Assembly (NCBI GenBank): GCA_032718565.1
Contig: JAVGVS010000013.1
Location: 3,630,192 to 3,694,191, forward strand
Length of the DNA stretch: 64,000 nucleotides
From: Distichodus sexfasciatus
Taxonomy: Eukaryota; Chordata; Actinopteri; Characiformes; Distichodontidae
Reading direction: 5' to 3'
Shown here: positions 11,465 to 24,849 of the stretch, in pieces
Layout of the letters: every line of letters begins with the position of its first letter
How positions within the stretch are numbered: position 1 is the first letter of the stretch
The notes under the pieces: generated by a model
Told to the model about the DNA's origin: nothing
The model's database searches: none
What the model saw: the letters and a program-made list of their open reading frames with translations, nothing else
Program-made: the position numbers and the translations under genes

Positions 11465-13493
11465 ATGGCTGCGGTCGTAGCTAATCTCAGTGTGCCCTGG
11501 GGGACAGGGGTGATAATGGGTCTCTTAGAATCCTCTAATCAGTCTGTGTCAGGATCTGTGGGTTCGGGTCGATCCCTGGCACCTCTATGCACCGTATGCT
11601 GCTGCGGACTCCTCAACCGAACCCTGGCAGTGGTGTTTATGGTCAGTTTGGCCTTCGCCATTGTTGTGGGCAACGTGGTGACTCTCACCGTCTTCATGCA
11701 GACGCGACAGTCCCGCACACCGCAGGGCTACCTCAAAGGTATCTGGAGATGTGCATTTCCTTAATATAAAAAGAGAAATCTAAAGCATGCAGTGCAAGTT
11801 GGTGTCTAAAGATGGCAGTGAGAAATATGGTGAGGTTTTAAAGGGATACTTCATGGCCCGCCCAGGGGAATTTCCAGTTGTAACCAGTAGTAAAACTCAA
11901 ATTGTATGAAAGCTGTATGAAATGGAAAATGTAGCTGGTTTCATTTGGTTTAACCTGGAAACTGAAATCACAAGTTTTACTTCCTGTTGGACTTTACCAT
12001 TCGAGAAAGATTAGCCCACTAGCATCCATTTACAGAAGTAAATAGAGGTCACATCAAGGCATCAACATTATTTTTAATGTTATCTCAAGATCACAATTTA
12101 AGTTGTATTCATTGGTCTTGTGACAGGTTAAGTATCCTGGCAATTTTTGTTTGATCATGAAACCACCACCAAGTCAAAAAAAAATCACTATGAGTGTCGG
12201 TGCTGGACAGTTCATTTTCAATCAAATTCTGCTATTTGAGACAGAGTTTTGGACATTTATAACTTTAATGTTGTAGAAATAAAAACAACTTGTGATCTCT
12301 ATGAAATGACTTTCTCATGATCATGATAAAAAACAACTGATTTTGAGATAGCAAGAAGCTAAAAGAATGATCCGCGTCCTTGATCTGCTTCATTATACAC
12401 CCACGGACATTTTCTTCTGAAATTGGAATCTCCCCTATGATAAAGAACCTAACATGGCTAATGATGAATTATAGTTAAAAGGAACTAGTTAACTCCATTT
12501 AGGAACCACAACGTTTGACAAGTTGTGACAAAGTTCATCTTATCAATATCAACCAATTTCAATATGTTGTACACTTTAAAAACTTGGTTTTGACTTTTGT
12601 GCCTCTCTTCCACAGTGTCTCTGGCCATAGCTGACATGATGGTGGGAGTCTTGGTGGTCCCGTTCTCCGTCTACACCGAAATATCCCTCATGGTAACCAG
12701 TACTCCTCCCGTATGGTACCAGGGCGGATCGGCTGTCTCAGCAGGGGGCATCGGCAGCTCCTGGCAGCCCTGCATGTTGATTGGTCCGGTGTTTGCTGGC
12801 TGCACTTTCGTGTCAATCAGCACTATCTTCCTAATGACAGTGGAGCGTAGTGTCGCCATCTTGCGTCCGTTGCATAAGGACACTCTGGTGACGCGACGTC
12901 GGACTCTGCTCCTCATCCTCGTCTCCTGGGCTGGTAGCTTCCTTTTGGCCATGGCGCCCCTCATTTTGAGCAAGAGCTTCACTCTGGAGTACAATGAATG
13001 CAGTCGCATGTGCAACTATGTACCACTGCTGATTGGCCTGCAACTTCCGGCAGACTCCAACATCATGCTGCTTTTCCCAGCTGTCGACTTCACTCTATTG
13101 GGAGGCACTTTGGTAGTCAACATCCTGTCCTTTACCAGCATTCGGCGCTACACACGGAAGCGAAAGCTTCTCTCAGAAGGCGGTCTGGGGCTTGAGGTCG
13201 GATCGGGTACCCAGACTCTCCACAGACCCTCCTTTTCGGACATCAAGGCAGCCAAGACCATTGGCATCCTCACCTTCGCCTTCACTGCCTCCTTCTCGCC
13301 CATCGCCGTCTTCGTGCTGGGCCATGTGGTGGGCTACACCTGGTGTAACTTCTCCTTCTTCGCCTTCTGGATCTTGACGGGGAACAGTTGCTGTAACGTA
13401 ATCATCTACAGTGTGAGAGATCAGCGTTTCAGAAAAGGGGTGACATTGCTTTTTCACAGGGACCGCTCGCCCCCGCACTCCGAGAAGAGCTGA
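11465..13493 (+). CDS. Orphan class A (rhodopsin-like) G-protein-coupled receptor
   Basis: Two coding exons, 11465-11738 and 12616-13493, join in phase 1 (CTC AAA G / TG TCT) across GT-AG sites to give 383 aa. The ATG at 11465 is the first in frame; TGA at 11453 lies upstream. The N-terminus has N-glycosylation sites at N7 and N25. TM1 is about residues 54-77 with the GN pair at 69-70. TM2 has LAIAD with D98 (2.50). C144 (3.25) and cysteines in the second outer loop can form the usual disulfide. The DRY motif is E168-R169-S170. Position 3.32 is F151, not Asp, so classical amine binding is not expected. TM6 reads FSP instead of CWxP, and TM7 reads NSCCNVIIY with Val where NPxxY has Pro. A basic third loop (YTRKRK) fits G-protein contact. 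It sits in the plasma membrane. Ligand and subfamily are unknown. Both exons are intact, so it is probably functional. Confidence 0.9.
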
Positions 13494-16180
13494 GGAAGTC
13501 GAAACGGAAGTCAAGCACAAGTCTTCACCAGCTTCACCTCACTTTTAGACTTGTTTCCTACATTTTATGGTAATGAACGTTTTTTTCAGGAATTTGTCAG
13601 AAGTGCTTGGGTGCAGTCTGGAAAATTTAGATCTTCTATGATTCTTGAAAGCTGGCACTTCAGGGACCAAAATAGCTTCAACACCTCCAGGGACTGTTGC
13701 TATAGATTTTTCCACAGAGGATAACTATTTTGTTACATTATTTATTAAGTAGTTAAATGTTATGCCATTTGTCCTGATCAAAAAGTATGTGTCTGAAATA
13801 CATCTTTAAAAACTGGTTTCCAGATTTGCACTTTATCCTAAAAATGTAGGGGCAGTTTTCAGGGTATTAATTTCATCCTATAAATGAACCCCAATCCTTT
13901 ACTGTTATGTGATATCTTGATAAACTGACATAGAATATATTAAATATGACATAAGTTGGCTATTTTTAAACATCTGCTTTACTAAGCCATGGAAATAAAG
14001 GAAACGTTATATCTCCATCTCTCCCCAGAAACAATGCAGAACTTCCAAATCACCTGGACTACAATCATGAAGAAATTATTAATTTAGCATTTTGTTAGAA
14101 TAAATAAGTTGAAACATCAATCCTTAGAAAAATAGGACATGTTTAATAGTCTTAAAGCAAATTGCTGCAATTATTTCAATTTGTTTCCTTGAAAAACTTC
14201 AGCATGTTCGGCACTATTCCAAATTAATTTTAACCCTGTCCAAACCACTCCTTTAAATTATTTAACAAAATGTACTTTTCTTAGTTTTTTATCCACATAA
14301 CAAAGTATAAGTGTCTATTTTTACTGTTGATTTTTTTTTTAATGTAAAGGTTGTTTTTAATTTATTTATTAGATGATAGTTTGTTTTTTCATACTCCCAT
14401 ATCTTTTTGTGTTGTCTTGACTAAGTTAGACTGTAGGTTTACTTAACAAATCCTTTGCTATTTTGAAATACTTTTTTAACAAGTTTAAAATTGGTGTTTT
14501 TTTTAAATACTGAATATCAGAAGCACCTGTCACTGTGTCACAACCAGGAGTAAAAAAATACAGTTGCCTTATTGTATTATATTTTCCAGTATCTACCACC
14601 AAACCACCTACTAAACCTTTGACTTGTCATTGTTCATCTGTCAGCCCCGAACATGCCGAGTAATGCTTAGCTGGTTAGGCTAAATTCATACAGGAATCCT
14701 TTAGGTCATTTAAATAATGTTCGACCAAAGAAAAAAAAGCTTTAAAATGATTTAATTGCAGTATCACACTTGCAGTGAAATTAACATTGTGTCTTCTGGC
14801 CTAAAATGCAAAAATATGAATATTTGTATTAGGTTGATCTTTATAAAATTTACTTTGTAAATTGTATTAAAACTACAATGTCTATGAATGCAATTTAATT
14901 GAAATCCCAGACTCTTCATTTAAAAATGTGAAAATCGTTATCAGTTATCACACCACTTTATCTAAATCCTAATCGCACCACGAGTTTGTTTCAGAACAGG
15001 AGGTTTAATGTTGTGAATAGTGAGCATTTTATGGTGGTCCATACAAAGAACACTGTAATGTACTTTATCAGTGTTGCATCATTCATGTAATGATGATTTC
15101 ATCCTCTTTTTTAAAAAAATAAACATGAATATTTGAACATTTCCCCTGTATGCACTCACTTGAAGCTGACACTATGGGACGGGCCTGGACATCTTACAGT
15201 CCGCAGCTTAATTATTCTGTCAGACCCACCTACTGTAGCTTCTTTGGTCATTTCTACCTCAGGGTTTACCTTTTAACTTACATTAGTATGGTTGCTTGGT
15301 TTGGAATAAGGGACAATTTTGTTAGAATACTGTGTTGACTTCTTGGTTCAGTTTCGTTTCCCACGACAAAAAAACGCAAATGGACCAATTGGAAATCAAT
15401 ATGTGAAAACATCTTGTCTAATCGAACTGTTTTCTCATTAGTAAGAACTTTTTCATGACATTTATCTTCCAGAACAACACAGTAAATGTACACACGTGCT
15501 TTGCATATTAAACATTGTTCCTTGTTCAGTGTTTTGCTCAAAACGTCACACTTCATTGTCGTTCAACGGAACAGTGAAAAAAAATTCTCTTAGTTGTTCT
15601 CTAAACATTTTGTGCTAGTGTTTTGTTCTCAGCAGACATGCAGTCTATGGGTGAAAAAACTAGGTTGTCTGAATGAAAGAATTAAGATTTTCATGGAGGG
15701 TAATGACTGTTTTATGAATTAATGAGAGAGATTTAATTGAGAAAATTGCTCTGTTTTTCTAAATATGAGAACAAGATGCCTTACTTAAGAGCTTGGTTTA
15801 ACTGAATGCATGACTCATTTTTGTTTCCTGCCTTCAACAATCCATCAACCGCAATGCAAAGCACAAACTCCATCATTCATAAACACTTGTTAATGTTTTG
15901 GTCCACTGAGCCAGATCAGATTCTTAGCACAAACAAAACACACCACAATTTGATTGAAACTGTGTAGAAGGTAGTTTCATCTTCTTTCAGCTACATTTAG
16001 TTAACAAAGTACAGCATTTTTACGAAAATACAGTAAAACAATAGGGAAAGAACTGTAAATTTACAGCAATAGATTACAGTGTATTTTAGCTTTCCCTGTC
16101 TGAACCTTAATCTTTTTTTTGTCTGGACATTATTCAGAACATATGTTGAGATATTCATCATATGACACTTTGCCCACAGC
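13494..16180. other. AT-rich 3' region of the GPCR and intergenic DNA
   Basis: AATAAA signals are present, for example near 13995 (GGAAATAAAGG) and at 15117-15122, so the transcript may end in this stretch. No coding exon or clear repeat was seen. Confidence 0.4.
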
Positions 16181-16660
16181 CATTTTCCCATCTCTTACTA
16201 GGCCGAATAAGAGAGTGTGAGAGTAAGCTTACAGATGGACTGGAGGACATGCATGTGTTCATAGAGACGTGTCCATGGCAGAAGGCCCGATGCAGTAAGA
16301 CAGCTGCGAGTTTCACCCACAAACAAGACAATTGACCCCAGGGGGACGGGTTTGTGTGTTTGTGTGTGTGTGTGTGTGGGGTGGGTGTCTCACACTGCAA
16401 TCAGCACTAATAATGAGAGAAACCTTGAGGAGTTCAAAGGCAGCGTTTGAAGGAGTGGGAGACAGGCGGCTTCATAATGAGAAGCGGGCAGAAAGGATGG
16501 GATGAAAGAGAATTTCTGCCCCAGCGCTGCTACGAAACCAGAATCGAGATGCCATACATGGCCTTTCCTGTGACACGAGGTTAAAACACAGTGCTGTGTC
16601 AAAATTAACACTGACTGAGGGAGGAAGGAGAAAGAAAATTACTGATGTACTGTATGAAAA
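16180..16660. other. Candidate conserved non-coding block
   Basis: About 480 bases of complex, more GC-rich sequence lie within the AT-rich desert, interrupted by a short GT run at 16349-16379. Minus-strand frames here lack coding character. Enhancer function is possible but not shown. Confidence 0.25.
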
Positions 16661-19320
16661 TATGAGAGGGGGAAGAGAAATACAAGCAATACAGTGACAG
16701 AAGTTAATCACAATTTTTAATTTGAACTATTAATAATAATTATTATTAATACACATAATTTAATGTCCTGCTTCTATTTACATATCATATAGACTTGAAA
16801 TATATAGACTTGTTCCCCATCTGAATAACTGTGGTAGACTAAATTATTTGACAAATCACTGTTAATTTTCTATATGGAGGAGAAAATCTTAGCTGTTTAT
16901 TCCATATAAATTGAGTAGTTTCAAATAATAGAAAGTTAATATGCTTCTTGATGCTATGAAAAAGCTTTTTCCCCTCTCTCCCTTCAATATATCTGTAGCA
17001 TTTAAATGACAATTCAATTAAGAGATATTTTGTTGATAGAGAGGAGTGAATATTTACAGTCTGCTTCTGTTACATTTTTTAAATTGGTATTGAAATAAGC
17101 ATGAAAGTCTTATCATTGTTCTGCATCAACATATCTGTCCTGCATTTATTACTTGACTCACATCTGCTTATTGATAAAGATGAGAGATTCTTGACATCCC
17201 GCTGCTGTTTGCTGTTATATCTCTCAGATTCACATGACATTTAGCTCCTGCTGAGTTCAACTGAATTTCATTCAACTTAACACTGGTGGAATAAAAATCA
17301 TTTGATTCACATTGAGCACTTGAACCAATGGAGCATGTGAAAAGACAGATTCAGTAAAAAAAGTTTTTGTATCATAGAAATCCAGTGTATTTGGGGGGAA
17401 TGACGTAATGAGTTCAAGCATGAGTGTTTCTTTATTCAAGTTCTTTGTAGCTTAAACATGGAAAAAGCATTGAAACTTCAGCACCCAACACACACTGAGC
17501 AACCAATGTGCATCAGAGTGACACTGAAGGTTTTATGTAACTACCTGGACACACATTTCCTTGAACGTCAGCGTCTGGAGTTTTCATCTTTACGTGGTTT
17601 ACACTGACTGCAAAAAAAAAAAAAAAAAAAAGATGCAGGTTGCCATCTCTTGCTGTGGCACCTCACAGAGCTTTACAGCGGCAGGCACTCAAAATCAATC
17701 CTTAATGTCAGAGAGTCCAGTAATGGAAGGGCATGTTGTGGGTTCTTTTTACACTTGGGACAAAACACAAAATAAAGCAGACACGCTCAGACCACATTTT
17801 GTCATTTTAGTGCCTAATCCTAGACTTCCTAATCGTTAATGCCTTTCCTCACCTTCATTTGAAGAGAAAAGGGAAGGTTTTTTTGACACTGCAAAACCCA
17901 GAATGATTTGTGTTACACAACATTCAAGGTTCTGTAACTTGCATTCCAAATCTTTACCAATATCAGGACCAAGAAGCTTCCACTTTGAGTCCCAAATTGA
18001 GGTATACCTGGTATCTACAAAACTTGAGTGTGGTAAACTGTAGAGTATTTAACAATATAAACACTGAATTATTTAAAAGGCTCAATTAAACATATTCCTG
18101 CTTTTTAACCTTCAAAAATTACATTAGTTGCATCACATTTGTTATAATTTATTAATAACTTTCTTCATATTTTTGACTCTTCAGAAACTCTAAACAATAA
18201 ATTAGAATGGTACACCACTTCTAAAGAGACTTCTACAAAATGGGACGAGAAGATTTCACCGTGGCAATAACAAATGGAAAAAGAGAGGCTTGTATGATAT
18301 ATTCATATCACAAAGGCACTTAAACATGAAGGCGCTGGGCAAAGTGCTGAGGTCTTTGAGGACGTTTCAAAGAGATTCTTTCTCTTTACTGAGCTTTAAA
18401 ACAAGCTCCACATTGCCTTCAGCTACACCAAGTCTCATTCACAAGCAAATTGACCCTCAAATCTGTCTTTTTGCTGTAAGAGAGATGAAGATAACATGGT
18501 GACAGACCAAAAAAAAAGCACACTGGTGCGGGTGTGTATCAATGCAACCAACATTTTTTTGCCACTCCACAAAGCAAATACATTTACATGTAAGACATCT
18601 TGTTTCTTTATTACTGTAATACAGTATCGTAATATTCTTTTGAGTACTTTGAGTTTGTACTGTTGGGTTATATTACTATCATCATCAATATTAGCAATGT
18701 CTGTATTGACACTTCTTTGTTTTCTTTTGGGAACTGATACTGAAAGACTGATGTTGCCACCTGCAGGCTTTTATGCAACTGACTACAAAATTACTCTATC
18801 TGGCTATACTATGTTTGATGGTGATTTGTGTCACATTCTGGTCCTCATCGTTATTTGAAATTGAAAAATTTGACAATTTGCATCACAGTCAGCAACAACT
18901 TAAGTGCTGTTAATATCTTTTTTTTTAAACTTTATTTTGACCTTTAATTGAGTCGTTCTTTATAAGAAATGTTACTGTTAAATAAGGCTTCTAATTCTCT
19001 ATACCTTACTAATGCCTTACATAATTCACAAGTTGCAGTCAGATGGATTTTTTGTAAACTCAAGAGCACTTTGAGCTGTATTTAAACTGCATTAAAAGCA
19101 CAATTATTACTCCAATAGTTATAATTATATTCCCCAACATAATACATAATCATTCTTAATATTGTGATGAACAATTAGGTTACAGCAACTAAAATCCTTT
19201 GTTTATCACTGAATTGACTCATTAAAAATCAGCACAGGGTGCAGCATTGTAAGGTCACACTTGAGTACTGTGTTTTCAAGCAGCCAGGTCACAGTAGTAC
19301 AACTTAACGTCTGCCACGTC
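16661..19320. other. Intergenic desert, nothing recognised
   Basis: AT-rich sequence with no exon signature. The + strand frame at 18496-18858 (120 codons) is hydrophobic and AT-driven. It has no relatives I recognise and no splice context. Confidence 0.45.
17611..17631. repeat. Poly(A) tract
   Basis: A run of about 20 A residues, possibly the end of an old retroposon. No matching body was recognised. Confidence 0.8.
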
Positions 19321-19690
19321 TTAACGTCTTAACGTCACAGGCAAATATGGAAATCAGCTTTTTAAAAACAATGCCCGTTGGCAAGGAGACAGTGAAAGAT
19401 GGGCGGAGATGCAGCAAGCACCATTTAGACGGTCACAGCCTATTTTTTCCCTGCTTCAACCTTTTTTTAGACTGTTATTAATTTTTCATCATTTTGGGGA
19501 GCTCTTAAAGGGAGTGGTATGTTAACAGCAGTGGAACGCCTGCCACCTGTGGCCTCCAACCACGTCTGTTTCAGGGGGATGGCTGCAGCGTCATGCTTTC
19601 GCTGAGGGGTGGACACTCACTTCCTCCATACTGCCCCCTCCGCTCCATGATGAGGGTGCTCTTGTCAGACAACTAAAATAACCACGGGGG
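19320..19690. other. Candidate conserved non-coding block
   Basis: Unique, complex sequence includes GCAAATATGGAAATCAG, GGGCGGAGATGCAGC and GGCCTCCAACC segments. It is clearly less AT-rich than its flanks and has no good frame. It is the type of block often conserved among fish near developmental genes. This is a visual judgement only. Confidence 0.3.
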
Positions 19691-21170
19691 TCAGTAATTG
19701 GGTTCAGGGATGGGAGGCTGGAAATGAATTGGTGGAGATACATAGTGGTGAACAGAGCTTTCATTTATCTTTTTCACAGATGAGAAACAGATCAATTCAC
19801 TGAGGACATAAGAATGAATGAAAGAATGGATGGATAGATGGACGGAATAATACATAGAGGATAGGCATATTTGAAGGATGCATGTATATCTAGTTTTTAA
19901 AGACACTTACATACTTACATTGTCAAGGCCTTGCTATATTAAAGTAAAATACTTTCTATATAAAGTAATTTGAAAAAAAAATCATTACACTACATGAGAA
20001 TATGGGTCTTTAGTAACTTATATAAAGATAAACCTATGGAGATCTACTTTTAAATAACATTCAGAGATTATGATAATATAAAAAATATGGGTGGCACGGC
20101 GGCACAGTGGTTTGCAAGACAAGACCTGATCCATCTGTATGTGAAAGTATTTGTGAGATCAAGCATTAAATCAAGCATTTCCTTAAGCATAACTATAATC
20201 TCGGTCATGTATTCAGACATTTTAAAGCATTGTGACTGTGACTGTATCGGATTTGTATCGGTATCGGCAGATATCCAAATTTACAATATCAGTATCGGTA
20301 TCGGACATAAAAAAGTGGTATCGGCCCATCTCTAATACATAGATAGAATTTGAATGACGATCAAATATTGCTGCATTAATATTTCTTCATCTAGATCTAA
20401 ATATTTAATAATACTGCGTTCTCATTCTTCACATAATGCTATGACCTATTATAACAAAAAAGAAGTGCTAAGAAAAGCTGTTTTTCATCACTGAACATCC
20501 AAATTATAATGTTAAGTTATAGCTTAATTAAGCATAGTTAATAACATCATGTTTTAATGAACCAGTTCTAATTACGTAGAGTTTGAACGTCATGTTGTGC
20601 ATGAGACAACTTTATAAAGTTAGTTATTACAGCACTATTACTGATATATTAGTAGTAGATATTCCACCATTATTACTGAGCTATAACAAAGTTATTAGTA
20701 ATATGTTAACTTTTAGAACATTACTACTGAGATAGTTAATACCAGTTATGTTAGGAAGTGTATCATTATTACAGAATGAACACTCTTTTCTGCATTAATA
20801 ATTCTGCATATTTCTGCATTATGTATTCTTTGAATCATAGACTAATTAGCGCATGTACTCCTTGCGTAGTAATTTGTTGTCAGACAGGGTCAATTATTTT
20901 TATTATTCACATTCTATCGATAACTGAAGAACTACAGTTTTTAAATGGCCTAAATTTGTCTTCTGCCAAGGACACCTCATTATCCGTGCCCTTTGAAAAA
21001 TATGTAACAAGACTTACATTTCTCAGACTGAGAGCCATTATCTATTCTCAGCATGACAGATTAACCATTTTAGAAGAGGCATATTAATTTCACCTCACCT
21101 GTCCCTAGCTCCTCAATTACTACAAAATGGACACTTAGATAAAGAAGGAGAGAAGAAAAAAGACTTAGAG
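19691..21170. other. Intergenic desert with a transposon end
   Basis: AT-rich sequence with GAAT and GGAT microsatellite traces at 19810-19850. At 20220-20336 there is a TATCGGTATCGG-rich transposon end, listed separately. No gene was seen. Confidence 0.4.
20220..20336 (-). mobile_element. DNA transposon terminal fragment (TATCGG sub-terminal repeats)
   Basis: Repeated TATCGG units and a GGTATCGGCCCATCTCTAA end (reverse complement TTAGAGATGGGCC) resemble the terminus of teleost hAT-like MITEs. The opposite terminus was not located, so this may be a solo end or a badly decayed copy. Confidence 0.45.
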
Positions 21171-21480
21171 AAACATGAATATTTATTCACAGTAACCAAT
21201 TAAGCTTTCACCCGGAGGGTCGGATGGCTGCGTCCGCTGAGGGTGTGAGGGCCGGGTGTCATTCCCTTTGGGGAGGGCTGCACACTTCAGCCACAAACCG
21301 TGCAAGGACTCCGAGTCCTTGGAAAGAGAAGGGAGCCTCCCGCATCCTCTGTCGCCTCTCCATACACATGCCACATGAATTATTCTCCCGACCGTCAAAT
21401 CAGAGCCATAGACAGAAATTAGTACACAAATAGCAAACATTTGCAGGATATGAGCCAAGCCCAGAAAGACAAAGACAGAC
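21170..21480. other. Candidate conserved non-coding block
   Basis: A GC-richer complex block includes GGATGGCTGCGTCCGC and the run around 21320-21370. Frames exist on both strands but without coding bias or splice sites. It could be an enhancer. Confidence 0.3.
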
Positions 21481-23330
21481 CAGACTATGGTGTACATCCT
21501 CATGCAGTAGAGTGTGTATAGGGCACTGAAATACACACAATCCAGAGAATGGTTCCAACAAAGTTTAAGAGCAAAATCAGCTTTCCCAGTTGACCTACCT
21601 TCCTTCCAAGTATTTACCATGATAAAATCTGCAGAATGACTGGTGATATGGATGTTAATTGTACATTGGTTGAAGCTGTCACCTTGCTAAGGGGCCACAT
21701 GGTGGTTCTACACACTTTGGGGACTTGAATTCCCAAAATTACGGACACCAAAAGAGGGTTTTAAAGAAGTACGTTACAGTACGTTATCCCTAACTGTAAG
21801 TTTTATTTCTGAGATAAAGTTGACTCCTGTCACTTTGGCAAGAAGCAAACATGTAGCAGCGTGTGGTGACAGAACAAGAATCAACATGTGAACAGAACAT
21901 GTTCTTTGACTGTAGCATCTCCACAAGCTACCTCCACTTCTTCAGACGCAGTAGCTTTGTTCTCATTGTAGGTCCCAGCACTTTTCTCACTTATCCCAAG
22001 CTTCCACTTGGGTTTTCTATTGATAACTCCCAGAAAACCCAAAAGCAAAGCAAAGGGATACAAGGCAGCTGAATGAAGACAGTGATAACATGGGGTTTAG
22101 TTGACTATGATGTTAAACTTTAGTCACGCCAGAACATGCCTAACTGGTGATACTACATTGCTTTTAAACAAGCTTTCATCATTGTTGGTGGACATCTGCA
22201 GGTTCGGAATCAGAAGGTTCTGAGTCGGGTAATACTGTTTGGAAACTGTGAAGTTATTTTACCCACATTAAGACCAAAAATTGAAGTTTCCTTGTGTGGC
22301 AAGCAGCATGGCCTTGATGTGAGAATCTGGAGCCTACAGGGTTACCAAACATTCAGGTGGAAAAGGCTTTTTCATTTAGGTTTTCTCTCAGATGACAAGT
22401 GCATTAAAGCTTTTTGAAACATTGCTGAAAAGGCTGCCAAGGACGCTCTGCCAGCACCCAGCTTGATTCAGCGGCAGAAGGAAAGCAAATATGTTAAAAG
22501 CTTTTCAATTAAAGCTGCACACTGTAAGCAGTGATTCTAATGATTCTATTGCACCACAAGGGTCTACCTGGCCTAACTCTGCCTCTCTACAACAAATAAA
22601 GGATCTAAATACACAGAAAGCCACGCAAGGTGTTGATATTCCCTTTCAGTGGATGCATTAGTGATCCCAAATTTGCGACAGAGTTGGCAATTTCATTCAG
22701 GGGTCTGACTTTACTCTGCCTAACTCAAAATGTGTCATTTCTTGAAATGTTACTAATATCTTACTATCATGGGCTCCTAAATATATATTTCAGGTATTAT
22801 TTCAGCAGTCAGTATGACTCAGTTTTGCATGGAGGAAGAAGACAAACATGCACGCATGGATATACTGTATGAGGAAACTTTATTCTGGTCTGAGAATAAA
22901 GTTGGGATTTTTAGTTCAGGATATTTAGTGTTCAGACATTGAAATGTTACATGACATAGCTGAAATAAGGATTTCTGAAACATTAGATCTCATTGACATA
23001 TTTTTGGAAGATTTTTCTTTAATTTGTTCTTAAGAAAATAAAGACATTTAAAGGGTACAATATGATGAACTGTTGAAGTGAATAAAACTGTTCAACTGAA
23101 TAAAACTAATGAGCTAATGTTTTTCACAAACAGGCATACTATAAAATTTGAGTAAGAGTGTTCTTAGTCATGAACAAATCTCAAATAAGAAAAGATTTGT
23201 GAAAACTGCATAAGTGCATTTTAAGAACAAATTTAAGAATAGATGGTGAATGAGGGCCAACATACTCATGTTTGATTGCTGCAAGGAGAGTAACAATTTA
23301 AAAAAACTAATTCTCATCGTACAAAGTATT
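21481..23330. other. Intergenic desert, nothing recognised
   Basis: No coding exon, RNA gene or clear repeat was recognised. Short frames at 21863-22072 and 22630-22872 lack coding character. Confidence 0.4.
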
Positions 23331-23780
23331 CCTTCCATACAAATTGCCCCTGGTTCACGGATGAAGACTCACACTCACTTTCATCCTCCAGAATTTTATT
23401 TATGACCGAGCCGAAATTGCACAACTAACATAGTCAATTTCACAGCACAATGGAGGCGTTTTAACAGTGTCACCCGCTGCAATTACAGATGCGTCTCACG
23501 TACACAGGGGGCAAAACATTGGCGAATCCCCACCCTGGAGCTCTGTGAGGACAGGGCGGGGTATTAATGGGGGTAAGTCGGTGGTTACAGCATCATGCAC
23601 CTGTGACAGAATCCCCAGGCTGCGTTCCATCCTGCTCCAAAGCCCCCATCTGAGGCAACATAGAATAATATTAGTCCGGGCATCGGCTCGTGCAGTCCCA
23701 CGTGCCAGTTGTCTAGGAGATGAGAAGGACGAACAGGGGGGAAAAATGGTTGCTTTGGAGATAAAAAATTTACTATGATA
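23330..23780. other. Candidate conserved non-coding block
   Basis: Complex, GC-balanced DNA starts near CCCCTGGTTCACGG and extends to about 23770. The 103-codon + strand frame at 23467-23778 has no start context, no known motif and no donor, so it is not called as a gene. Confidence 0.3.
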
Positions 23781-24239
23781 TTACCAGGATGGTACAGGTA
23801 TGTTTTGGCTTGGGTAACACCATGTTATGTTCAGTCATGTTAACATCTTTCATTTACTTCACCTTAAAATCAATTTATGCAGTTTCAACTAACTTCTAAG
23901 AGCTTTCAGTGTTACAACTTAAGTGTTTAAGTCGGTTCACAGAATGAAAAGTTGAAGATATCAGTTAACTTCAAATTGTAAATTGCGACTATGTTTGAGA
24001 GTGAATCTTAAGTAATTACTACGCCACACAAGATCTTTATTAGAATTTGCTGAAATATATGGTGATTTTTTTCCAGTAACATACTTACAGAGAGTGATGC
24101 AAAACTAAAACTTGTCTTAAAATAATTAGTTAAAATAATTGGTATATATAAACTTTGTCAGCAGCTGAACTTAATTTTTTAAGTTGAACAATGTGGATTT
24201 TTTACAGTGGTGTGGTGCACTAGCACATTCACTCTTAAA

Positions 24240-24415
24240 TATACCAGTAGTTCTAGTTTAAAGTTTATTTTATATTATATTTCATTGCTTATTCTATGTG
24301 CCTATTTGTTATTTGTACTGTTAAACCTGCTAAGCCACATTATCTCGCCTTTCTGTATACTTGTATACAGTATATAGCAGAAATGACAATAAAGTTTACT
24401 TTGACTTTTAGTTAC
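24240..24415 (+). repeat. Retroposon 3' tail (LINE-like), second copy
   Basis: It shares the segment around 'ACAGTATATAGCAGA' and 'ATGACAATAAAGTTTACTTT' with the copy at 4136-4298, including the TTTGACT end. This copy stands outside any visible DNA transposon, which shows the sequence is a separate mobile unit. Confidence 0.5.
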
Positions 24416-24849
24416 AACTTACGGTATTAAGTGAATCTGGCATTTTCAAATTTTCATTTCTGTGAAGTGACAGAAAACCTGAAATGAAGACTCTTGAAGA
24501 AGAAATGAAGAAGTTTGCTATAATTGCGTTATAGTAAATGTAAGAATGTATGTTAAGATTTTTACAGTGTAGTAGCATTAAAATTGTATAATGCAAGGCA
24601 ACTTTCCATGATGTGCTTCATCAATAAAGTACAGATCTCTAAACTAGGCAAAAAACTAAATATTAAAATATTCCAAAATGTCAGAGCATTTGAAGCCTGG
24701 CAAGAATGTTCTGATTCCATGCACAAGTGCAGAAAACCAACATGACCCATGCCATTAAATTCCAAGAAAAAAATTTCTTCTATATGGAAAGCTACCACAC
24801 TGTGCATCTCCAATCCCAAAACTCATTTTTTCCTCTTGATCTCCCTCTC

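Noticed and set aside
12671..13520. Minus-strand frames of up to 115 codons
   Set aside because: They are antisense shadows of the GPCR second exon.
23467..23778. 103-codon + strand frame as a gene
   Set aside because: It starts without good context, matches no family and lacks splice signals. It was kept only as a candidate non-coding block.
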